NCBI GenBank assembly: GCA_945862025.1
Contig: CAMAWU010000009.1
Coordinates: 1-34,598 of the forward strand
Source of the DNA: Ferrithrix thermotolerans DSM 19514
GTDB taxonomy: Bacteria > Actinomycetota > Acidimicrobiia > Acidimicrobiales > Ilumatobacteraceae
Direction: 5' to 3'
DNA: 34,598 bases
Shown here piece by piece: positions 7,197-16,018 of this stretch. Positions within the stretch are counted from its first letter, which is position 1, and each line of letters starts with the position of its first letter. A model generated the notes under the pieces. The model had not been told where the DNA came from. It worked only from the letters and a program-made list of their open reading frames with translations, and ran no database searches. A program made the translations under genes and the position numbers.

Positions 7197-8207
7197 ATGG
7201 ATGAAGTTTCTAATCAGCTTATTTCTATAGATGTTGCGACTGCATTCTCGCTTGCTCGGGATGCAATTTGCTCATCCGGAGGCGTATCTCAAATTGCAGA
7301 GTGTGTTGCTAAATATGTAGTTGATGCCGAACTCTCTGGTCATCCAAGTCACGGGCTACGCCAAATTAGCAGTTACTGCGATCAAGCGGGAACCCCTGGA
7401 TTTCGGCTTGATGTTGAGCCAAATTTTTATTATAAAAGTGTTGGACGTGGAGTAGTTGATGCGCGAGAAGGCCTTGGCTACCGTGCTATGGAAATCGCCG
7501 TTGACGAAACAGCTAGAGCAGCACTCTCTTCAGGAATTGCGATGTGTGCAGTCATTCGTTGCGGCCATGCTGGCAGAGCAGGCGCCTGGGTTGAGCGCGG
7601 TCTCTCTAATGGTTGTATCACTTTTCTTGCATTAGGTGGCAGTGAGCCTCCGTTCGTACTCGCTGCTGCCCCTGATTGCGAACCAGCACTTCATACAAAT
7701 CCGATTGCAATTGGTGTTCCAGGATTTAGGGATCCGATGTTGATTGATATGGCAACAAGTCTCGTAGCCCAGGGGAAAGTTGCTGTTGCTCTGTCACGCG
7801 GAAATAAATTGCCAGACTTTGCAATTTTGGATAGTGATCGTCAGCCGAGTACAGATCCTGCAGATTTCTACGAAGGCGGTGCTCTTCTTCCTTTTGGTGG
7901 GCACAAAGGGTTTGGACTCTCTGCAATTATTGAAGCCCTTTCTGTTTCGTTTACGGGGGCTGACCAAGAAGGTAATTCTCCTCAGGAAGGTGCGCTTCTA
8001 ATTTGCATAGATGCTTCGTCATACCGTTCTGAAGGAGATCTGCATAAATCTGTCGAAAAGATTCGGGCACGGATACATCAATCGGGGAATAAACAATCTA
8101 TTCTTGCACCAGGTGACCCAGAAGTATTCGCGCGAAAAAATGCAGAAATACACATAGAAAAGATAGTTTTTGACGACTTGATGACTCGCGCTGGAAGTAA
8201 ATCTTAA
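7197..8207 (+). CDS. Ldh2/malate-lactate dehydrogenase family oxidoreductase (336 aa)
   Basis: A member of the NAD(P)-dependent Ldh_2 family (lactate/malate dehydrogenase type 2, YiaK, ureidoglycolate dehydrogenase), unrelated to classical LDH. The signature is SGHPSHGLRQISSY near residue 50, where family members have G-H-x-S-H-G with a catalytic His. Later come AVIRCGHAGRAGAW, LHTNPIAIGVPG and PFGGHKGFGLSAIIE, all well conserved. The length is typical. A GTG at 7194 directly precedes the chosen ATG at 7197. No Shine-Dalgarno sequence is seen. It heads the rightward operon and probably interconverts a 2-hydroxy and a 2-oxo acid formed from the sugar acid. Confidence 0.9.
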   Translation: MDEVSNQLISIDVATAFSLARDAICSSGGVSQIAECVAKYVVDAELSGHPSHGLRQISSYCDQAGTPGFRLDVEPNFYYKSVGRGVVDAREGLGYRAMEIAVDETARAALSSGIAMCAVIRCGHAGRAGAWVERGLSNGCITFLALGGSEPPFVLAAAPDCEPALHTNPIAIGVPGFRDPMLIDMATSLVAQGKVAVALSRGNKLPDFAILDSDRQPSTDPADFYEGGALLPFGGHKGFGLSAIIEALSVSFTGADQEGNSPQEGALLICIDASSYRSEGDLHKSVEKIRARIHQSGNKQSILAPGDPEVFARKNAEIHIEKIVFDDLMTRAGSKS

Positions 8208-8237
8208 AATCATGGCATTATTGAACCGCAAAATCTG

Positions 8238-9137
8238 ATGAATCACGGAATTTGGGTAACGCCGAGTAATCAAAGTCTTGAGAATGCGGTTAAGAAAGCT
8301 GGTGGAAAACTAACTTCTTGTGCTGATGCGTCGGCAATAATTTGTACCCATGATGATCTAACAGATCTTTCTAGGTCACTTCATCCAAATATACGCTGGG
8401 TTCAGTTAGGTGCAGCCGGAATTGAAACATGGTTTGATGCCGGAGTTATGAAACCAGAAATTTTGTGGACTGCAGCCAAAGGAGTTTACGCTAAGCCGAT
8501 TGCCGAACATATTCTTGCGATGATGCTTGCTGCATGTCGTGAATTACCAACGAGACTTCGTGCCAAGTCTTGGGGTGAGTCAGGTGGTCGAATGTTTGCC
8601 GGATCAACCGTAGGAGTTATAGGAGCGGGCGGAATTGGCATGGAGCTTTTTTCTTTGCTCAAGCCTTTTGACGTTCACACATTAAGCATCAACCGCCGAG
8701 GATCTTTCGTCGGTGCGGACATAAGTCTCGCCCCTGAAAATCTCAACGAGTTGCTCGTTGCTAGTGATTTTGTAGTACTTGCAGCACCCCTAACATCCGA
8801 AACACGAGGGATGATCTCCACAGAGCAGTTTCGTCAAATGCGTTCGTCAAGTTGGTTAATAAATATCGCTCGGGGACAAATAGTGAATACAGAAGATCTC
8901 TTGCAGGCCTTGATAGATAAAGACATTGCAGGCGCATCTCTTGATGTAACCGAGCCTGAACCATTGCCGATCGGGCATCCATTTTGGGAGATGGAAAATG
9001 TCATCGTAACTCCACACGTTTCTGGCACTTTCAGCATGGGATTGCCATTTTTGGCTATCAGAGTTGAAGAAAACGTACGACGATTCATCGCTCATAAACC
9101 ACTTCTTGGGTTGGTTGACCTTGAAGCTAGTTATTAA
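8238..9137 (+). CDS. D-isomer specific 2-hydroxyacid dehydrogenase (299 aa)
   Basis: A NAD(P)-dependent reductase of 2-oxo acids such as glyoxylate, hydroxypyruvate or 2-ketogluconate. The nucleotide-binding motif is GVIGAGGIGMELFSLL near residue 131. The catalytic triad is in place: Arg in INIARGQIVNTEDLLQ, Glu in DVTEPEPLPIGHPF, His in VIVTPHVSGT. At 299 aa it is a compact member. It starts 30 bp after the Ldh2 gene with no clear ribosome site. Having both an Ldh2-type and a D-2-hydroxyacid dehydrogenase side by side suggests that an alpha-hydroxy acid is epimerised through its keto form, or that two different keto acids are handled. Confidence 0.92.
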   Translation: MNHGIWVTPSNQSLENAVKKAGGKLTSCADASAIICTHDDLTDLSRSLHPNIRWVQLGAAGIETWFDAGVMKPEILWTAAKGVYAKPIAEHILAMMLAACRELPTRLRAKSWGESGGRMFAGSTVGVIGAGGIGMELFSLLKPFDVHTLSINRRGSFVGADISLAPENLNELLVASDFVVLAAPLTSETRGMISTEQFRQMRSSSWLINIARGQIVNTEDLLQALIDKDIAGASLDVTEPEPLPIGHPFWEMENVIVTPHVSGTFSMGLPFLAIRVEENVRRFIAHKPLLGLVDLEASY

Positions 9138-9184
9138 AAAGCGAGAATTACACACTGCATTGGTTTGTTTTGGTATATGTTGGC

Positions 9185-9213
9185 TTGACAATGGGCTAAA
9201 TAGGTACTATCGT
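9185..9213 (+). promoter_or_regulatory. Sigma70-type promoter before the ABC importer operon
   Basis: TTGACA at 9185-9190 is followed, after exactly 17 bp, by TATCGT at 9208-9213. This is a near-consensus housekeeping promoter in the 133-bp gap before the binding-protein gene. It gives a leader of about 50 nt that includes the purine-rich AAAAGGGGA ribosome site shortly before ATG 9271. The importer can thus be made independently of the two upstream dehydrogenases. Confidence 0.6.
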
Positions 9214-9270
9214 GAAGTAAATAATATACGCTGATCTTTGGGGGCGTAATTAAAAAAGGGGATCAAAGCT

Positions 9271-10857
9271 ATGGATTTCAATACTGAAAATACTGTTTCA
9301 AGACGAGATCTGATTCGACGGGGTGGCATTATCGCCGCTTCAGTTGCGGTGGCTGGGGCACTAGATGTTAATCCTGCACTGGGGTCAGTATCAGCGAGTC
9401 CGCGTCGGGGTGGCAATCTTCGTATTGGTGTACCCGGAGGACCAGCCGGTTCGGACATTCTTGACCCCCATGCAGAGGGAGTTGCAGGTTTCGGTCAGGC
9501 CTTTAGACAAAATGTTTACTCAAAACTTACTGACATGATGCCCGATGGAACGTTTGAGAACCAACTAGCGGAATCTATGAGACCTAATCCAAAAGCAACG
9601 GTTTGGAAAATCAAACTTAAGCAAGGTATCAAATTTCATGATGGCTCTGAGCTGACTGCTGATGATGTTATTTACACGTTTAATCGAATTCTTAATCCCT
9701 CAAATGTCTTGAAGCAGGCCCGAGGAAATATCGACATGATAGATCCAAAGGGCATCGTGAAAGATGGCAAATATGATCTAACAGTTAATTTGCTTAAGCC
9801 TTGGTCGGACTTTCGTGCCGCAGTGGGTCAGCGATATATAAGCATCATCAAAGATGGTGCTAAGGGACCATGGACTGTTGCAAATGCAAATGGTACAGGA
9901 GCATTCAAGTTAGAGTCTTGGACGCCTGGAACTAGTTATAAGTACGTCGCGAATAAGAATTATTTTGAAACAGGAAAGCCTTATGTCGCCAGCGTTACCG
10001 TAATCGGCATTTCTGATTCGGTTGCTCGCGTGAACGCGTTACTTTCAAAGCAAGTTGATGCAATTAGCGATGCTCCGGTTAATCAAGTTCCGATGATACG
10101 AAGTGCAGGTGCAAAAATTATTGTAAACCCTGGTGGAAGTTGGACACCACTTGTAATGAACACAAATGTTGCGCCATATAACGATGTGCGTGTTCGCCAG
10201 GCTATGAAACTTTTAATTGATCGAGATAAGGCCGTAAAAATCGCTCTTGCAGGATATGGGACTGTCGGTAACGATCTTTTCGCTAAGTACGACGCGTTGT
10301 ACGCAGCGGATATTCCTCAACGAACATTTGATCCAAAGAAAGCACGCGAACTCTTGAAAGCTGCGGGTCATCTCAACACCAATTTTGTGTTGAGCACATC
10401 TGAAGCTGAATCAGACTTTGTACCGCTCGCTCTTGTATTTGAGCAAGGCGCAAAAGAAGCTGGAATCAAAATCACAATCAAAAAAGATCCCGCGGACACC
10501 TTTTGGGATAATACCTGGGGTGTTGCTCCATTTACTTTTAGTTCATGGGGTTATCGAGGATTTTTCACGCAATGGAATCAGTCATTTGTGTCCTATAACA
10601 AGGAAGAAACTCAATGGATAAATCCTAAAGCGGTCAAGGCATCAGCTTTAGTTGCCAAGGCAGCCGCAACAGGTAACTTTGAGAATAGTAAAGCACTTGC
10701 AGTCGCAGCCCAGCAGTTACTTTGGGATGATGGGGGTTACATAATTCCTTACTTCAAGAAAAAACTTGATGCTGCTCAGCCGAATGTCAAAGGGATTGAG
10801 CCACATGTGTTCCCAGCTCTTAGCTGGTATCGATTTTGGAACTTTTGGCTCGAATAA
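9271..10857 (+). CDS. ABC transporter substrate-binding protein, family 5, Tat-exported (528 aa)
   Basis: The solute receptor of a PepT-family (dipeptide/oligopeptide/nickel, also glycoside) importer. The N-terminus has a twin-arginine signal (SRRDLIRRGG, then the hydrophobic IIAASVAVAGAL) ending near residue 45. Family 5 landmarks follow: SKLTDMMPDGTFENQLAESM, WKIKLKQGIKFHDGSELTAD, DVIYTFNRIL, and NDVRVRQAMKLLIDRD near residue 310. No lipobox Cys is present, so the mature protein is presumably folded in the cytoplasm, exported by Tat, and held or released outside the membrane. It has its own promoter (9185-9213) and ribosome site. Although family 5 is usually labelled peptide-binding, the catabolic neighbours point to a sugar or sugar-acid ligand. 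Confidence 0.93.
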   Translation: MDFNTENTVSRRDLIRRGGIIAASVAVAGALDVNPALGSVSASPRRGGNLRIGVPGGPAGSDILDPHAEGVAGFGQAFRQNVYSKLTDMMPDGTFENQLAESMRPNPKATVWKIKLKQGIKFHDGSELTADDVIYTFNRILNPSNVLKQARGNIDMIDPKGIVKDGKYDLTVNLLKPWSDFRAAVGQRYISIIKDGAKGPWTVANANGTGAFKLESWTPGTSYKYVANKNYFETGKPYVASVTVIGISDSVARVNALLSKQVDAISDAPVNQVPMIRSAGAKIIVNPGGSWTPLVMNTNVAPYNDVRVRQAMKLLIDRDKAVKIALAGYGTVGNDLFAKYDALYAADIPQRTFDPKKARELLKAAGHLNTNFVLSTSEAESDFVPLALVFEQGAKEAGIKITIKKDPADTFWDNTWGVAPFTFSSWGYRGFFTQWNQSFVSYNKEETQWINPKAVKASALVAKAAATGNFENSKALAVAAQQLLWDDGGYIIPYFKKKLDAAQPNVKGIEPHVFPALSWYRFWNFWLE

Positions 10858-10887
10858 TTAATTAAGTTTCTTAAACAAGTGTTCTAA

Positions 10888-11841
10888 ATGGAAGTTAACG
10901 CAGTGCTTCGTGTCGTAGTAGTTCGAATCTTTAGCGGATTTGTAACGGTTTTATTCGCATCGCTGTTGATATTTATGACAGTTGAATTATTGCCAGGAGA
11001 TGCCGCAACAGTTTATTTAGGGCGTGACGCTAAATCTGATCCAGTTGCTCTCGAACAACTTAGAAACGAATATGGCTTAAATAGAAATTTATCGATTCGT
11101 TACTGCGATTGGGTAGTGGGAGCATTGCATTTTGATTTTGGGCGTTCATTTGTAAGTCAGCAAAGCGTCAGTTCTCTAATAAGCCCACGCCTAAATCGCA
11201 CAGCGTTGTTGCTTGGCATTTCTTTGGCATTCATGTTTCCATTATCCGTTCTAGTTGGCGCAGTATCAGCACTAAAACGGGGAACCCTCGTTGACTCTGC
11301 GATTCAGACAGGAAATTTAATTTCTGCGTCACTTCCAACATTTGTTTCTGGAATCGCTCTGATTTTTTTGTTCTCATTTATTTGGCCGATATTTCCTGCA
11401 GTATCTTTAGTTCTTACGCCAAAAAGTTTGGTGCTTCCAGTATTGGTTCTTATTCTTGGGTGGATGCCGTTTACTGTGAGAATGGTGAGATCAGGAATTG
11501 TGAATGTGATGGATTCAAATTATGTGGAGCTAGCTCGACTGAAAGGGTTGCCTAGCGCTCGAGTGTTTCGTTCTCATATTCTTCCAAATGCGATGGTGCC
11601 GGCGATTCAAGCTTTTGCGCTCACAGCTGCATCGATGCCTGCAGGAATTGTTGTAGTTGAATATCTCTTTGGTTTTCAAGGAATTGGGGTTTTTTTAATC
11701 GATGCAGTGAGGGCGCGAGATACTCCTACAGTTCAAGCCGTCACTCTTATTCTTGTGGCGCTTTATATTGTGGCCAATTTAATATCAGATTTGCTGGCGA
11801 TAATACTTACGCCACGCCTTCGAACTGAAGTTATGGGATAA
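10888..11841 (+). CDS. ABC transporter permease, DppB/OppB type (317 aa)
   Basis: An inner-membrane subunit with about six helices. The N-terminus shows the DppB pattern: a first helix (IFSGFVTVLFASLLIFMTVE) followed by LPGDAATVYLG and LRNEYGLNRNLSIRY. The EAA loop that contacts the ATPase is NYVELARLKGLPSARVF near residue 213, followed by RSHILPNAMVPAIQ. The ending VANLISDLLAIILTPRLR is characteristic of the family. It starts 30 bp after the binding-protein gene and 2 bp before the second permease, so it is part of the same operon. Confidence 0.93.
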   Translation: MEVNAVLRVVVVRIFSGFVTVLFASLLIFMTVELLPGDAATVYLGRDAKSDPVALEQLRNEYGLNRNLSIRYCDWVVGALHFDFGRSFVSQQSVSSLISPRLNRTALLLGISLAFMFPLSVLVGAVSALKRGTLVDSAIQTGNLISASLPTFVSGIALIFLFSFIWPIFPAVSLVLTPKSLVLPVLVLILGWMPFTVRMVRSGIVNVMDSNYVELARLKGLPSARVFRSHILPNAMVPAIQAFALTAASMPAGIVVVEYLFGFQGIGVFLIDAVRARDTPTVQAVTLILVALYIVANLISDLLAIILTPRLRTEVMG

Positions 11842-11843
11842 CG

Positions 11844-12704
11844 ATGCTGTTGAGCAGAGTGAAGCTTTGGCTAAGTCAGGAAAAATCTGTATCAGAAATT
11901 ATTGGTTTTGTACTTTTGATTACTGCTATTGCAATCGGTTTATTTGGTCGTTTCGTCGCCCCATATCCTCCTGATGAAATGTTTGGGTCGCCATTTGAAG
12001 CGTCGTCATCGGCTCATATTTTTGGTCTTGATTATGTTGGTCGAGATGTCCTGAGCAGATTTCTTTGTGGCGGCCAGACGTCGATAGCGATTGCACTCGT
12101 CGGTACTGTTGTTGGTGAAGCTATTGGTATTGCAACTGGTCTTATCTCGGCATTTCGAGGTGGTTGGTTTGATTCGATTCTCGGACGATTCACAGATTTG
12201 ATTCTTGCGTTTCCAGCCTTAATTATGTCGTTACTTCTCCTTGCAACTTTTGGCACGAGTATGTTTCTTGTAGTCGTAGCTATCGTCATCACAACAGCTC
12301 CAGGGGCGGCGCGAGTTACGCGATCAGCCGCTCAAGAACACGTAAAAATTCCGTATGTCGAAGCTGCTCGTGCTCGCGGTGAGAGTGATTCATTCATAAT
12401 GGCCATTGAGATTCTTCCGAATATTAAAAGCGTGCTGCTTGTTGATATCGGTTTTCGAGTCTCAAGTTCCCTAGTCCTTGTTTCTGCATTGAGTTTCGTA
12501 GGACTTGGATTACAACCGCCGGCAGCTGACTGGGGACTTATGATCGGTGAAAATCGGCTTGGTTTAACCATGCAACCATGGCCGGTTCTCGTACCAGCAT
12601 GCGCAATTATGTTTTTGACTATTGGTCTGAATTTAATTATTGATAGCAGACAACTATCAGCCTTGAAGAAAAGCGTCGCAACAGAATTAAGTTCTCGTGT
12701 CTGA
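11844..12704 (+). CDS. ABC transporter permease, DppC/OppC type (286 aa)
   Basis: The partner permease. The N-terminal helix (IIGFVLLITAIAIGLFGRFV) is followed by APYPPDEMFG and HIFGLDYVGRDVLSRFL, the typical 'H-x-x-G-T-D-x-x-G-R-D' segment of DppC proteins. The EAA loop is PYVEAARARGESDSFIMAIE, and the ending SFVGLGLQPPAADWGLMI is diagnostic. Its stop overlaps the start of the ATPase gene by 8 bp, so translation is probably coupled. Confidence 0.94.
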   Translation: MLLSRVKLWLSQEKSVSEIIGFVLLITAIAIGLFGRFVAPYPPDEMFGSPFEASSSAHIFGLDYVGRDVLSRFLCGGQTSIAIALVGTVVGEAIGIATGLISAFRGGWFDSILGRFTDLILAFPALIMSLLLLATFGTSMFLVVVAIVITTAPGAARVTRSAAQEHVKIPYVEAARARGESDSFIMAIEILPNIKSVLLVDIGFRVSSSLVLVSALSFVGLGLQPPAADWGLMIGENRLGLTMQPWPVLVPACAIMFLTIGLNLIIDSRQLSALKKSVATELSSRV

Positions 12705-14532
12705 CCAAGACTGTTTTTCAGTCGCCGATCTTTCGGTCACAATTAATAATTCAAATTGCTACATTGTGAACGATATCTCTCTTAAAATTTCCCCAAGAAA
12801 AGTTATTGGGATCGTTGGTGAATCAGGTTGTGGAAAAACAACGGTTGCTATGGCGCTCCTAGGATATTCGAGACCCGGAACAAAGATTGTTTCTGGGAAA
12901 ATCACATTACATGGGACGAACATACTTGAACTTGACGCTGTAGCCCTCCAAAAGATGCGGGGCAGTGTGATTAGTTTTGTCCCACAAAATCCCTCTGGAT
13001 CGCTGTCACCAGGTATGCCAGTTGGGCAACAATTACGTGAAATGGTTGAAGTTCATCAACCAGATTCAGAGACCGATGCTGTAGTTAAAGTCGCCTGGGA
13101 ATCGGCTCAGTTGCCTTACATTGAAAATATTCTTCGTAAGTTTCCACACCAATTGAGCGGTGGTCAGCAACAAAGAGTAACTATTGCTATGGCGCTGATA
13201 TGTAAACCAAGTGTGATTGTTATGGATGAACCAACGACTGGATTAGATGTTCTTACTCAGGCTCGATTACTCAATACGATCTCGATGCTTCGCGATTCAA
13301 TTGATGTTTCAATTGTTTATGTGAGTCATGATTTAGCCGTTGTCCGTCACATTGTTGATTCAGTAGCGGTGATGTACGGCGGAAATATAATTGAGACGGG
13401 AAGTGTTGACGAGATTTATAAAGATCCGACCCATCCCTATACGAGAAGACTGCTTGAAGCTGTTCCTCGTGTCAAAAACGAGCGCAGTTATTTGCGTGGA
13501 ATTGATGGAAATTCTGTAGGACCATTTATGCGTCCAAGTGGTTGCCAGTTTGCTCCTCGTTGTGATTATCGAGTGCCCGATTGCGAAATCAAAATTCCTC
13601 CAATTCAGAGTTTTGGGGAAAGCCTAAAGATGGTGCGATGTTTTAAGGCCGCCGAAGTCACCAAAATTCCTTTTGGGAGGCAACAAAATATTGCTAATGA
13701 CAGAAATGATAATTTAAGTGATCGGACAAATGTTCTTGAAGTAAATAATCTTTCTGCTGGCTATTATGGCCGCCGAAAGTCGCTAGTTGGCATACGACCA
13801 ATCGACATCGTTCTTCATGATATTTCGTTTGATATTAAGAGTGGTACGTGTCTTGCAGTTGTTGGAGAAAGTGGAAGTGGTAAGTCAACACTTGGACGCT
13901 GTGTCGCCGGTTTACATTTTTGGAATCAAGGCATTGTCAATCTCCAAAGCAAGCCTCTTAGCCAAGGTTCTAAGGATCGATCAATTGATCAACTACGTGG
14001 AGTCCAACTAATTTTTCAAGATGCTGATAGTTCGCTCAATCCGAGCATGACAGTCGAGAAAATTATCGGTCGACCTATTCGCCAGTTCTTTGATTTGGCG
14101 CCATCGGAAGTGTCTCTTCGTATCGCAGAATTGGTTAAGCGAGTTAAACTTCCGGTTGATGTAATTAATAGATATCCACGAGAATTAAGTGGTGGCGAAC
14201 GGCAACGAGTGGCTATCGCTAGAGCATTGGCAACGAAGCCCGATCTTTTAATTTGTGACGAAATTACTTCTGCTCTTGATGTCGCGGTGCAGGCAAGTAT
14301 TTTAGAGCTACTAAATGAATTGAGGCGAGATCAGTCTTTAGCCATTATGTTTATTTCGCATGATTTGGCTGTAGTGCATTCGGTGAGTGACGAGGTTCTT
14401 GTTTTGCAAAAAGGTTCTATTGTTGAGATCGGTCCTACAGCAAACCTTTTCTCTAATCCTAAAACGAATTATACAAAAGAGCTCATTAGCGCGGCACATG
14501 ATTTGTTGCCAACTGACTATCCAGTTTTTTGA
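12697..14532 (+). CDS. Double-ATPase ABC transporter protein, DppD-DppF fusion (611 aa)
   Basis: Two complete nucleotide-binding domains in one chain energise the importer. The first has Walker A GESGCGKTT (about residue 43), signature LSGGQQQR and Walker B VIVMDEPTTG. It ends in the oligopeptide-transporter C-terminal region (DPTHPYTRRLLEAVPRV) with a four-Cys pattern between GCQFAPRC and MVRC, as in OppD-type subunits that bind an Fe-S cluster. The second has GESGSGKST (about 389), LSGGERQR and LLICDEITSALD. Such fusions are common for PepT-family glycoside importers. The GTG start at 12697 lies inside the end of the permease gene. Confidence 0.95.
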   Translation: MSDQDCFSVADLSVTINNSNCYIVNDISLKISPRKVIGIVGESGCGKTTVAMALLGYSRPGTKIVSGKITLHGTNILELDAVALQKMRGSVISFVPQNPSGSLSPGMPVGQQLREMVEVHQPDSETDAVVKVAWESAQLPYIENILRKFPHQLSGGQQQRVTIAMALICKPSVIVMDEPTTGLDVLTQARLLNTISMLRDSIDVSIVYVSHDLAVVRHIVDSVAVMYGGNIIETGSVDEIYKDPTHPYTRRLLEAVPRVKNERSYLRGIDGNSVGPFMRPSGCQFAPRCDYRVPDCEIKIPPIQSFGESLKMVRCFKAAEVTKIPFGRQQNIANDRNDNLSDRTNVLEVNNLSAGYYGRRKSLVGIRPIDIVLHDISFDIKSGTCLAVVGESGSGKSTLGRCVAGLHFWNQGIVNLQSKPLSQGSKDRSIDQLRGVQLIFQDADSSLNPSMTVEKIIGRPIRQFFDLAPSEVSLRIAELVKRVKLPVDVINRYPRELSGGERQRVAIARALATKPDLLICDEITSALDVAVQASILELLNELRRDQSLAIMFISHDLAVVHSVSDEVLVLQKGSIVEIGPTANLFSNPKTNYTKELISAAHDLLPTDYPVF

Positions 14533-14610
14533 TATGAATAAAAAACTAATAGAGATAATCATCAGCTATGGAAAGTTAAGTCAAAGTTCAATTTATAGTG
14601 AGGTATGTAG

Positions 14611-15759
14611 ATGAAGATCACAACCATTGAAGCCTTTTTAGCACCTCCAGAATGGACATTTGTTCGCGTCGAAACTGATGAAGGCATCACAGGATGGGGA
14701 GAAGCTGGCATGAGTTTCAGAGCTCGTGCTGTTCGAGAAGCAATTCACGATATGCGTGAGATTTTAATCGGACAAGATCCAACGAAAATTGAATTTCATT
14801 GGCAAGTTATGCGTAAATCAAGTTTTTTCAGAGGTGGACCGGTGCTTTCTAGTGCGCTGGCCGCAATTGACATTGCACTTTGGGATATTCTCGGAAAGTC
14901 GCTCGGCGTTCCAGTTCATGTTTTATTGGGAGGACCTGTGCGAGAAACTGCTCGCGCTTACGCTTGGATAGGCGGTGACGATCTTTGTGCGATTTCTAGC
15001 GAAGAGTTAGTCGATGAAACGCTTGGTTTGGTTGATCAGGGTTTTACGGCGTTTAAATTGACTCCTCCCAAGACATCTGCAATTGACGTTCCTTCCTATG
15101 GCTCGAAATTAATGGGGCATCTTTCGGCACTTCGCAATAGCATTGGGCCAGATCGAGATATTGCGCTTGACGTTCATGGCAGATGGTCTAAGACAATGGC
15201 ACGACGTTTACTTCCAATTCTTGAGCCGCTTGATCTAATTTTCGTTGAAGAACCTATCCTCGCAGAGAACCTTCACATGGTTGGAGAGTTGACGTCCACG
15301 ACGAAACTCCCAATCGCTACTGGAGAGCGTCTCTTTTCACGTTGGGACTTTCTTGATGTGGTGAAGTCCGGAGTAGCAGTAATTCAACCAGATGTGGCAT
15401 TGGCCGGGGGTATTTCTGAGACTCGTCGAATAGCGGCGCAAGCGGAACCATATGATGTTGTCGTTGCGCCGCATTGCCCATTTGGCCCAATAACACTTGC
15501 CGCTTCTTTGCAAATTGATTTCGCAACTCCAAATTTTTTAATTCAGGAGCAGAGCATTACTTTCTTTGGTGACCAGTTTCTTCGTTATTTGAAAGATCCT
15601 TCAGTTTTTAATTTCAAAGATGGAAGTTTTGTACAAACAACGGCTCCCGGGTTAGGTATAGAAATTGATGAGTCAATGGTTTTGAGAATGGCTGCGATTG
15701 GCCATAATCACAAGCAACCCCTTTGGTGGCATAGTGATGGATCTTATGCAGAGTTTTGA
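14611..15759 (+). CDS. dgoD: Galactonate dehydratase-type enolase superfamily enzyme (382 aa)
   Basis: A mandelate racemase/enolase superfamily enzyme that probably dehydrates an aldonate to a 2-keto-3-deoxy acid. The N-terminal capping domain has MKITTIEAFL and DEGITGWGEAG. The barrel shows LDVHGRW (metal-binding Asp plus the Asp-x-His acid/base pair of DgoD), DLIFVEEPI (metal Glu), IATGERLFSR (metal Glu) and VAPHCPFGPITLAASLQIDF with the second catalytic His. It ends with the DgoD-like NFLIQEQS. Length and motifs match DgoD well, but close relatives act on other aldonates (gluconate, arabinonate, rhamnonate), so the symbol is provisional. GAGG seven bases before ATG 14611 is a reasonable ribosome site. 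It is the last gene of the importer operon. Confidence 0.8.
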   Translation: MKITTIEAFLAPPEWTFVRVETDEGITGWGEAGMSFRARAVREAIHDMREILIGQDPTKIEFHWQVMRKSSFFRGGPVLSSALAAIDIALWDILGKSLGVPVHVLLGGPVRETARAYAWIGGDDLCAISSEELVDETLGLVDQGFTAFKLTPPKTSAIDVPSYGSKLMGHLSALRNSIGPDRDIALDVHGRWSKTMARRLLPILEPLDLIFVEEPILAENLHMVGELTSTTKLPIATGERLFSRWDFLDVVKSGVAVIQPDVALAGGISETRRIAAQAEPYDVVVAPHCPFGPITLAASLQIDFATPNFLIQEQSITFFGDQFLRYLKDPSVFNFKDGSFVQTTAPGLGIEIDESMVLRMAAIGHNHKQPLWWHSDGSYAEF

Positions 15760-15788
15760 AAACCATAATCCAATAGGCTCGGACTTAA

Positions 15789-15818
15789 TGGTGGTTGTTA
15801 ATCGCCTTAACTACACCA
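15789..15818. terminator. Hairpin after the dehydratase gene, possible terminator
   Basis: TGGTG at 15789-15793 pairs with CACCA at 15814-15818, and TTAA at 15798-15801 pairs with TTAA at 15807-15810 around a short loop, giving an imperfect stem with one bulge. It lies 30 bp past the dehydratase stop and before the truncated repeat. There is no proper T-run after it, so it may end transcription only weakly or by another route. Confidence 0.3.
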
Positions 15819-15864
15819 ATGGTTTATTCAAATCCCAATGACACATCGGACTTTTTGTCGTGGT

Positions 15865-15981
15865 TCACAGAGCCGACACAGCTTTTTGATGCGCGGTTAA
15901 ACACACTTGCGGCCTTCACTTTGTTTAAGAGGAATGGCAAATCATGGAAACCATGGTGGACAAGCTCATGGAGACCATAAG
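15865..15981 (+). pseudogene. Transglycosylase-tail fragment (middle copy, copy 2)
   Basis: This 117-bp stretch is identical, base for base, to 17850-17966. It encodes the last 38 residues of the transglycosylase (TEPTQLFDARLNTLAA to SWKPWWTSSWRP) and the stop codon plus one base. It has no domain core, no catalytic Glu and no export signal; the frame upstream is unrelated, so no working protein is expected. It shares its last 43 bp (15939-15981) with the left copy at 2620-2662. It separates the catabolic module from the orphan gene and may be the scar of a second insertion. Confidence 0.85.
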
Positions 15982-16018
15982 AAAGTGAAATAATAAGTGA
16001 GTTAGGCATTACGAATGT

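Noticed and set aside
14534-14614. A 26-codon frame overlapping the dehydratase start as ATGA (possible leader peptide).
   Set aside because: It has no ribosome site, no recognisable sequence and no regulatory hairpin; it is short enough to be chance.
15795-15980. A 61-aa frame around the middle repeat as a gene.
   Set aside because: Only its last 38 codons are related to anything. The first part is non-homologous spacer without a good start, so it is annotated as a gene fragment.
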